This document shows, one piece after another, positions 7,199-12,603 of a DNA stretch of 18,504 bases. The stretch is from Oscillospiraceae bacterium. GTDB lineage: Bacteria > Bacillota > Clostridia > Oscillospirales > Acutalibacteraceae. The notes below the pieces were generated by a model. That model did no database searches. It was not told the DNA's origin and saw only the letters and a program-made list of their open reading frames with translations. Position numbers and translations under genes: made by a program. The stretch is from the NCBI GenBank assembly GCA_029012165.1, contig JAQXLO010000190.1:1-18504 (forward strand), read 5' to 3'. Position 1 is the first letter of the stretch. The number at the start of each line of letters is the position of its first letter.

Positions 7199-7404
7199 CA
7201 GACTGTCGATAAAGGCGCCCGAACGCATACACGACAGTACGGAAAAAGTCTGAAGCATTGGCAAAGGTATAAGAAACATGAGCAGCGACACGGCATCGAA
7301 CCGTTTCGCTGCTCGTATGCTTGCCGTTTTTTCGGGCTCGGAGTACCTTTGTACGCCTATCGCCCGAAGAAAACGGCATCGGGCATCCTTTCTCGCCAGT
7401 CTGG
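7199..7404. ncRNA. Candidate structured non-coding RNA, strand unresolved
   Basis: This gene-free stretch is unusually rich in stems. ACTGTCG (7202-7208) pairs with CGACAGT (7232-7238). CAGACT (7199-7204) can instead pair with AGTCTG (7247-7252). GAGCAGCGA (7280-7288) pairs with TCGCTGCTC (7306-7314), extended by ACGG/CCGT around a 7-nt loop. A 16-bp stem with one bulge joins 7322-7337 to 7362-7378, capped by a GTAC/GTAC stem. Both edges carry hairpins followed by T-runs, one per strand (7160-7198 minus, 7405-7438 plus). I found no match to the hallmark sequences of tmRNA, RNase P RNA, SRP RNA or 6S RNA. It could be a small RNA, a long 3' UTR, or a leader for malQ. Confidence 0.45.
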
Positions 7405-7438
7405 GTCGTGTACGGTGGCGTGCACGGCTCCGTTTTTT
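7405..7438 (+). terminator. Possible plus-strand terminator ahead of malQ
   Basis: GTCGTGTACG (7405-7414) pairs with CGTGCACGGC (7419-7428) around the loop GTGG, giving 10 bp with two G-T pairs. TTTTTT follows after a 4-nt gap. It would end read-through from the lipoprotein operon, or the structured region, before the malQ promoter. The gap makes it suboptimal. Confidence 0.5.
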
Positions 7439-7446
7439 CTATCCTC

Positions 7447-7475
7447 TTGATTTTTGCGTCGGGATGCGGTATGCT
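7447..7475 (+). promoter_or_regulatory. Possible malQ promoter
   Basis: TTGATT (7447-7452), 17-bp spacer, TATGCT (7470-7475). It is weaker than the other promoters here and would place transcription start almost at the ribosome binding site. Confidence 0.4.
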
Positions 7476-7484
7476 TTACTGTAT

Positions 7485-7490
7485 AAGGAG
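7485..7490 (+). promoter_or_regulatory. Ribosome binding site deciding the TTG start of malQ
   Basis: AAGGAG is 8 nt before TTG 7499. The in-frame GTG at 7490 overlaps this site and cannot use it. Confidence 0.75.
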
Positions 7491-7498
7491 TGATCGTT

Positions 7499-8938
7499 TT
7501 GGAACGAAAAAGCGGTGTGCTGATGCACATTTCTTCCCTGTTCGGGGAGTATTCCTGCGGCGCATTCGGGCAGGAGGCCAAGGAGTTTGTGGACTTTCTG
7601 TGTGACTGCGGATTTTCCTACTGGCAGGTTCTGCCTTTCTGCATGGTGGACGAGTGCAATTCCCCCTACAAATCCTACTCCACCTTTGGCGGCAATCCCT
7701 ACTTTGTGGATCTGAATGAACTGCACAAGCAGGGTCTGCTCACCCGGGAGGAGCTGGACGCTGCCCGTCAGCAGACGCCCTACAGCTGCGAATTTGTCCG
7801 CCTGTACCATACCCGCTTCGACATCCTGCGCAAGGCCGCCGCCCGTGCGGACGACGCCCTGCGTGCGAAGATCGGCGCATTCATCGACAGCGACCCCTAT
7901 CTGCTGTCCTTCTGTGAATTCATGAGCCTGAAACACGCCAACGGCGAAAAGCCGTGGTATGCCTGGACGGTGCACGAGGGGGATGCGGACACGCTGTTTT
8001 TGTGGAAATTCATCCAGTATATGTTCTTTACCCAGTGGGCGGAAATCAAAAAATACGCCAACAGCCGCGGCATCCGCATCATCGGCGATATCCCCATCTA
8101 CGTGTCGCTGGACAGCTGTGACGTGTACAGCGCCAAGGCGCTTTTCTGCCTGCGGGAGGACAATATGCCCTCCTGCGTAGCCGGCGTTCCGCCCGACTAC
8201 TTCGCCGAGGACGGGCAGCTTTGGGGCAACCCGCTGTACAACTGGGACGCCATGCGGCAGGACGGCTACCGCTGGTGGTGCGACCGCCTTTCCCATGCGC
8301 TGAACCTGTTTGACGGTGTGCGCATCGACCATTTCCGGGGTCTGGAATCGTACTGGTCTGTCCCGGGTGAGAGCAAGACCGCCCGCTCGGGCAAGTGGGT
8401 CAAGGGACCCGGCATGGAGCTGATCGAAAAACTAAAGGCGGTTGCCGGGGACAAGCTGATCATTGCGGAGGATCTGGGCGACATCACCCCCGAAGCGGCA
8501 CAGCTGGTCAAGGACAGCGGCTTCCCGGGGATGCGGGTGTTCCAGTTCGCATTCCTCGGCGAGGACGACAACCCCCACCTGCCGCACAACTACATACGGG
8601 ACTGCGTAGCGTACACCGGCACCCACGACAACAACACCCTGCTGGGGTATCTGTGGGAGATGGAAGGCGAAAACCGCAAACGGATGCTCGACTATTGCGG
8701 GCATACGGATCCCGACTGGACTGGCGGCTGTACTGCCGTGTTGCGCACCATGTTCCGCAGTGCCGCAGGACTGGTCATTTTCCCCATACAGGATCTGCTG
8801 GGCTTCGGCTCCGACACGAGGCTGAATATTCCCGGAAAAGCGGACGGCAACTGGCAGTACCGTGTCACCAAGGCGCAGCTGGACGGCATCGACAAGACCC
8901 GCCTGCGCCACTGGAACACGCTGTATAAGCGAAAATAA
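7499..8938 (+). CDS. malQ: 4-alpha-glucanotransferase (amylomaltase, GH77)
   Basis: 479 residues from the TTG start, giving MERKSGVLMHISSLFG, the standard family opening. This is a cytoplasmic disproportionating enzyme that moves alpha-1,4-glucan segments between maltodextrins and frees glucose. The GH77 residues are visible: nucleophile Asp277 in VRIDHFRGL, acid/base Glu324 in IIAEDLGD, and Asp377 in GTHDNNTLLG. The substrate-loop residues SPYKSYSTFGGNPYF are near the N-terminus. It sits alone between the structured region 7160-7440 and a strong terminator. The glycogen phosphorylase gene 3.7 kb away on the other strand supplies the partner activity. Confidence 0.95.
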   Translation: MERKSGVLMHISSLFGEYSCGAFGQEAKEFVDFLCDCGFSYWQVLPFCMVDECNSPYKSYSTFGGNPYFVDLNELHKQGLLTREELDAARQQTPYSCEFVRLYHTRFDILRKAAARADDALRAKIGAFIDSDPYLLSFCEFMSLKHANGEKPWYAWTVHEGDADTLFLWKFIQYMFFTQWAEIKKYANSRGIRIIGDIPIYVSLDSCDVYSAKALFCLREDNMPSCVAGVPPDYFAEDGQLWGNPLYNWDAMRQDGYRWWCDRLSHALNLFDGVRIDHFRGLESYWSVPGESKTARSGKWVKGPGMELIEKLKAVAGDKLIIAEDLGDITPEAAQLVKDSGFPGMRVFQFAFLGEDDNPHLPHNYIRDCVAYTGTHDNNTLLGYLWEMEGENRKRMLDYCGHTDPDWTGGCTAVLRTMFRSAAGLVIFPIQDLLGFGSDTRLNIPGKADGNWQYRVTKAQLDGIDKTRLRHWNTLYKRK

Positions 8939-8956
8939 TGTCTGCCTTCGGCAGTA

Positions 8957-9002
8957 AAAACACACCGGAGTTTTCCGCAAAAGGGAAGCTCCGGTGTGTT
9001 TT
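8957..9002. terminator. Bidirectional terminator between malQ and the deacetylase-like gene
   Basis: AAAACACACCGGAG (8957-8970) pairs perfectly with CTCCGGTGTGTTTT (8989-9002), and TTCC/GGAA extends it inward. T-rich tails occur on both strands, so it serves both converging genes. A small CTGCC/GGCAG hairpin (about 8942-8954) lies just before it. Confidence 0.9.
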
Positions 9003-9008
9003 GTTGTC

Positions 9009-10322
9009 TTAAAATCTGAGTGTCCAGCACTGCAATCGCAGGCGCTCGGAGAGGTATTTATCCTGAAAATCGTCCGAATGGCGCCACGTTCCGGCGAAGG
9101 CGCAGTCCCGCACCCCGGGCAGGATGTCGAGAGAGACGAGCTGTTCCCCCGGCAAAACCGTCACCTTCTCCTCGCCGCAGAGAACCGCCAAGGCAGCCCG
9201 CAGCCAGTCGGCGGGACCGATCGCCTTGCCGTTGACCCAGATCTGCACAGGCAGAAAAGCATCCTCCACCATATCCGCCGCCGCATCTCGGATTTCTTCC
9301 GCAGCGAGTGTCACGGGCTTTGTGATGCCCCGGGGCAGTTCCAAAAAGCCCTTCGTTTTTCCGCAAACGTGCTTTTCCCTGCCGCACAGCAGACTCCGGC
9401 AGGCAAGGAAAATATCGGCGACGGACAAAGACCCTTCCCCCTCCGTCGGCCGCAGTCCACCCGAAAGCCATGCCCGCAGAGCAGGTATATCGGAAGCTGT
9501 CACGACCCTTTCCGGGCGGGCGGCAAGCTCCTGCGCCAGCGCATGGTAGGTGGTGATGCGAAAACGAGGATCCTCCTGCACCAAACGCACCAAAAGTCGC
9601 AGGTTTTCGTAAAATTTTTCGCTCTCCTCGACGCTTCTGCGGGGTGAGTGCTTCCACTGCCCGAAGGGATAGAGGTTTTCCTTGTCATAATTGAGGACAT
9701 CCCACGGCTCCTTGAACAGGCTGGCGTGGGGATGGGTATAGATCACGGCACGTTTTCTCGATGCCAGCTTATCCAGCATCGCCCGCACCTCCGGCTCACC
9801 GCCACGGAAGAAAACATCCTCCATGCAGAATGTGTAATCCACATGGTAGATGTTGCAGTAATACGCCCCCCGTCCGTCCGCCGGGTCGCACAGCGTATCG
9901 GCGTAGATCGGGATGCCCATGTCCGCATAGGCATACATCGCCGCATAGCTTTTCTGGTTGCCCGGAGGGACTGCGGCGGCGACCCTTTCGGTGCCTGTCG
10001 CCCTTTTTATGGCATCCAGCGCCCGTGTCTCCTGACGGATCACCGCATCCCGCGCCCCATAGAAATCGTCGATATCCGTATACTCGTTGAGCATCGGGTG
10101 CATCGTATGACCGTAGGTGTGCAGGTGCACTTCGTGGTGCGACAGGGACGTGAGCACGTCCTGCCTTCCCCAGTGCAAAAGCTGTTCGGCCAGCAGGCCG
10201 ACAAGGCAAAAGCACCCTTTCACCCCCGCCGCACGCAGGATGTCGGCTTCGGTGCAAATGGCATCTGCGGCCGCTTCGCAGGTAAAATCCTCCGTGTCGA
10301 AGGAAAAGAGTATATCCGTCAT
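9009..10322 (-). CDS. Polysaccharide deacetylase-like protein (NodB fold) with extra C-terminal domain
   Basis: 437 residues. Residues 1 to about 200 look like a carbohydrate esterase family 4 (NodB) barrel: FSFDTED (6-12) with Asp9, the metal-binding HTYGH (His68 and His72), VPPG (118-121) and YTHPH (195-199). The C-terminal ~150 residues are not part of NodB. They include LSVADIFLACRSLL and LPVQIWVNGKAIGPADWLRA, a pattern faintly like pseudomurein-binding repeats (PF09373); this is tentative. No signal peptide is seen, which is unusual for a wall-acting esterase, so a cytoplasmic or small-molecule substrate is possible. The start at 10322 is chosen because GGAGAGG lies 6 nt upstream; the ATG at 10337 contains that site. 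Repeat copy 2 ends about 20 nt upstream. Confidence 0.75.
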   Translation of the reverse strand: MTDILFSFDTEDFTCEAAADAICTEADILRAAGVKGCFCLVGLLAEQLLHWGRQDVLTSLSHHEVHLHTYGHTMHPMLNEYTDIDDFYGARDAVIRQETRALDAIKRATGTERVAAAVPPGNQKSYAAMYAYADMGIPIYADTLCDPADGRGAYYCNIYHVDYTFCMEDVFFRGGEPEVRAMLDKLASRKRAVIYTHPHASLFKEPWDVLNYDKENLYPFGQWKHSPRRSVEESEKFYENLRLLVRLVQEDPRFRITTYHALAQELAARPERVVTASDIPALRAWLSGGLRPTEGEGSLSVADIFLACRSLLCGREKHVCGKTKGFLELPRGITKPVTLAAEEIRDAAADMVEDAFLPVQIWVNGKAIGPADWLRAALAVLCGEEKVTVLPGEQLVSLDILPGVRDCAFAGTWRHSDDFQDKYLSERLRLQCWTLRF

Positions 10323-10328
10323 CGTTTG

Positions 10329-10335
10329 CCTCTCC
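10329..10335 (-). promoter_or_regulatory. Ribosome binding site deciding the deacetylase-like gene start
   Basis: Minus-strand GGAGAGG with a 6-nt spacer to the ATG at 10320-10322. An in-frame ATG at 10335-10337 overlaps this site and has only A/T-rich repeat-border sequence before it. Confidence 0.75.
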
Positions 10336-10342
10336 ATTTTTT

Positions 10343-10576
10343 AAAAAACGCTCTTCACGGAAAATTGTGGGATTTGTGCTTCGCACCGGGGAACCCCCGG
10401 CGAGGGTTCCCCACGCCGAAACAGTCCACCGGACTTTTTCGGCTCCCCTCCTGCGCTTTGGTGTTGTTCGGATTTCGCCGACTGCGGTCGGCGACCAAAG
10501 GCGCTGCCTTTGGAATCCGCAAGCCTTTAAAAAGCTCCCGCGAAACTTTTAATCCCACAAAAATCCGTGATGAACC
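10343..10576 (-). repeat. Dispersed ~230-bp repeat, copy 2, with terminal inverted repeats and internal hairpins
   Basis: This is the second copy of the element at 948-1184, in the same orientation and with the same ends: AAAAAAC..GCTC on the left and CCGTGATGAACC on the right. Inverted repeats lie at 10355-10374 and 10551-10570. The internal hairpins are kept. In one of them an A-T pair of copy 1 is G-C here (CCAAAA..TTTTGG against CCGAAA..TTTCGG), although another position of that stem is mismatched in this copy. The short hairpin GCCGA/TCGGC is perfect here and imperfect in copy 1. The copy lies about 20 nt upstream of the deacetylase-like start, so any nearby promoter for that gene must lie inside the element. 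Confidence 0.85.
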
Positions 10577-10578
10577 AT

Positions 10579-10690
10579 AAAAAAAGGACTGCCGCATTCG
10601 GGCACAGAGAATCCTCCGCCTGCCGCAGCTGCACCAAGGCACTGCGGCGAAAAGGTTTTTTCTCTGTGCAGAACGAGACAGTCCTGTTTT
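10579..10690. terminator. Three-tier hairpin / probable terminator after padR
   Basis: Three nested stems: AGGACTG (10585-10591) with CAGTCCT (10679-10685); CACAGAGAA (10603-10611) with TTCTCTGTG (10660-10668); GCCGCAG (10622-10628) with CTGCGGC (10642-10648). Internal loops of about 10 nt separate them almost symmetrically. T-runs follow on both sides (minus strand 10579-10585, plus strand from 10687). It probably ends the glgP-CPBP-tadA-padR transcript, but it is far larger than an ordinary terminator and could yield a stable RNA. Confidence 0.7.
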
Positions 10691-10700
10691 TGCTTTTTGA

Positions 10701-11042
10701 TTATTCTGCGCTTTGCTCCGACTGCTTGAGTACCTTCTCTACGCCCAGATTGACCGCACGGTACTCCTCCAAGCACTTTTTAAAATACTCCTTGCCGCTT
10801 TCCTCCAGATGGTAGTACACACGCATACGGCGCTTGATGGCAACGGCATTTTCGGTCACATAACCCTCATTGGAAAGTCTGTAAAGAATGGGGTACAACG
10901 AACCCTCCAGTACGGTGAACAAACCGTCGCTGTACTCCTTGATCTTCTGCGTGATCTGGTAGCCGTACATATCTTCCTTCGACAGAACGGCCAGAACCAA
11001 CAATTCTACGGAACCCTTTTTGAAGTTGTCTTTGATTGCCAT
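10701..11042 (-). CDS. PadR-family transcriptional regulator
   Basis: 113 residues, the typical size of a short PadR protein. The winged-helix domain is clear in KGSVELLVLAVL, MYGYQI, EGSLYPILYRL and the wing region KRRMRVYYHLEESG (about 67-80), followed by a short dimerisation helix. PadR proteins bind DNA as dimers and usually repress a nearby gene in response to a small ligand or stress. The start ATG at 11042 has AGGAGG 9 nt upstream. It is the last gene of the operon with tadA (13 nt upstream), CPBP protease and glgP. The usual PadR partner (an ABC transporter or a DUF1700-type membrane protein) is absent, so its target is unclear. Confidence 0.9.
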   Translation of the reverse strand: MAIKDNFKKGSVELLVLAVLSKEDMYGYQITQKIKEYSDGLFTVLEGSLYPILYRLSNEGYVTENAVAIKRRMRVYYHLEESGKEYFKKCLEEYRAVNLGVEKVLKQSEQSAE

Positions 11043-11055
11043 TGTTTTTGTCCTC

Positions 11056-11562
11056 CTAAAATTTTCTTTCAGTCATCCGCTCTCTCCACTGCGGATTGAC
11101 CTCTGCCTTGCCGATGCCTCTGCGCATATCGGAGAAGAACCGGCGCAGCAGCTGCGCACACGGCTGTTCCATATATCCGCCGATGACTTCGGGCTTGTGG
11201 TTATAGGGCAGGTCAAACATTTTCTGCACCGAGCAGACGGAACCTGCCTTGCGGTCGAATGCGCCAAAGATCACCTTCTGCACTCTGGCATTGATGATCG
11301 CCCCGGCGCACATGGGGCACGGCTCCAAGGTAACGTACAACGTACAGTCAAAGAGCCGCCAGCCGCCCAGCGTTTTGCAGGCGTCGTTGATCGCCTCCAG
11401 CTCCGCATGGGACAGTGCGTTTTTGTGTGTTTCCCGATGGTTGCGGCCTCTGCCGACAATTCTGCCGTCCCGCACGACGACGGCGCCTACAGGAACTTCC
11501 CCTTCCTCTGCGGCCGTTTCTGCCAGCCGCAAAGCTTCCAGCATAAACGCTTCATCCTGCAT
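11056..11562 (-). CDS. tadA: tRNA-specific adenosine deaminase
   Basis: 168 residues from the chosen start. It converts adenosine 34 to inosine in the anticodon of tRNA(Arg)ACG. The zinc deaminase motifs are complete: SHAELEA with His52 and catalytic Glu54, and EPCPMCAGA with Cys82 and Cys85. The conserved PVGAVVV is at about 24-30. Start choice: ATG 11562 gives MQDEAFMLEALRLAE, the usual opening, and has GGGG about 7 nt upstream; ATG 11568 is too close to that site. The gene overlaps the end of the CPBP gene by 11 nt and is followed by padR after 13 nt. Confidence 0.92.
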   Translation of the reverse strand: MQDEAFMLEALRLAETAAEEGEVPVGAVVVRDGRIVGRGRNHRETHKNALSHAELEAINDACKTLGGWRLFDCTLYVTLEPCPMCAGAIINARVQKVIFGAFDRKAGSVCSVQKMFDLPYNHKPEVIGGYMEQPCAQLLRRFFSDMRRGIGKAEVNPQWRERMTERKF

Positions 11563-12565
11563 ATCCATACCCCGTAAACTGAATCAGCCTGACCGTTTCC
11601 AAAATCAACAAAAGGATCGAGATGATCATGGGTGCGGTGAAAAGGTATGCTCTGACTTTTTCTCCGGTGCACAGTGCGCATTCCTTTTTCTGCAAACGGT
11701 TGTGCTTGCATACTGTCAGGAAAAGCGCCGTGCACAGAAGGCCTGCAACGATGGAAACACTGGTTTCTATATGATAAAACATTTCTCCGGCAGTCGGACG
11801 CACCTGCAAAAGGTACGTCAGAACCACGGAAGAAAGGTTGTTCAAAAGATGGATGGCGATTCCCACCCACAGACTGCCCGTGGCCACGACAAAATACCCC
11901 ATGGCGATCCCGGCAATAAAGGCAAAGGGGATCTGGGTGAGGTTGCCGTGCATCATGGCAAAAACGAATGCCGTCATCACGATGGCGAAGCGGTCGCCGA
12001 AGAAGCGAAGGGGCTGCATCACGACGCCGCGCAGGGAGAATTCCTCCAGCAAGGCGGGTAAAACGCCGATCGTGAGAAGCATCAGTACAAACTGCACCGG
12101 CGACTGGGGCGGGGCATACTCTCCGCCGCCGACGGAAAAGCCCAGCGCCTCCAACACGGCGAGCAAATAGCTCGTCACGAAGTTGCCGACAGTGCAAAAG
12201 AAATATCCCGACACGACGGCCAGAACAGCCGCCGGCTTGGACACGGGTTTGCGGAATTGATCCACCTGTTCCTTTTCTCCATCCGCCATGCGTGCAAACA
12301 ACAGCAGAAACGGGGACAGGATCAGCAGTAAAAACAAAATTTCAAATACCTGGGCAAAGACGCCGTCCTGCACACACAGCGCATACAGTGCCGGCACAAA
12401 CGCCAAAAGATATACCGTCATCTCCTGCAGCAGGATAAAGGCGGTCACGCACAGACCTGCACGCACGCTTTGGCGCCGGAGCATCTGTTTCTCCTGCGCA
12501 CGCAGGATCCCGTAGTGGTAGGGCGGGATGCCGCCGAAGCCGTACGGTTGCGGGGGGGCGTACAT
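11552..12565 (-). CDS. CPBP-family intramembrane metalloprotease
   Basis: 337 residues with about eight hydrophobic segments. The three CPBP (Abi/Rce1-like) motifs are present in order: EEFSLR (Glu174, Glu175, Arg179), FAMMH (Phe202, His206) and HLLNN (His239, Asn243), the expected catalytic residues of a glutamate intramembrane protease. The N-terminus before the first membrane helix is a short Pro/Tyr/Gly-rich tail, MYAPPQPYGFGGIPPYHYG. The start ATG has AAGGAG 8 nt upstream. It lies 38 nt after glgP and overlaps tadA. Family members process prenylated proteins or bacteriocin-like peptides or act in immunity; no peptide substrate gene is evident here. Confidence 0.88.
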   Translation of the reverse strand: MYAPPQPYGFGGIPPYHYGILRAQEKQMLRRQSVRAGLCVTAFILLQEMTVYLLAFVPALYALCVQDGVFAQVFEILFLLLILSPFLLLFARMADGEKEQVDQFRKPVSKPAAVLAVVSGYFFCTVGNFVTSYLLAVLEALGFSVGGGEYAPPQSPVQFVLMLLTIGVLPALLEEFSLRGVVMQPLRFFGDRFAIVMTAFVFAMMHGNLTQIPFAFIAGIAMGYFVVATGSLWVGIAIHLLNNLSSVVLTYLLQVRPTAGEMFYHIETSVSIVAGLLCTALFLTVCKHNRLQKKECALCTGEKVRAYLFTAPMIISILLLILETVRLIQFTGYGYAG

Positions 12566-12603
12566 ACGGATGCTCCTTTCTCAAGCGTTTGTGTGCTGTC
12601 GCC

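Noticed and set aside
7280..7314. tRNA-like T-arm (ACGG, TTCGATG loop, CCGT on the minus strand), possible tmRNA or tRNA
   Set aside because: There is no acceptor stem with CCA, no anticodon arm and no tag-peptide frame; it is better read as one simple long hairpin.
7160..7440. Identification of the structured region as RNase P, SRP, 6S or tmRNA
   Set aside because: None of the hallmark conserved segments of these RNAs could be found on either strand.
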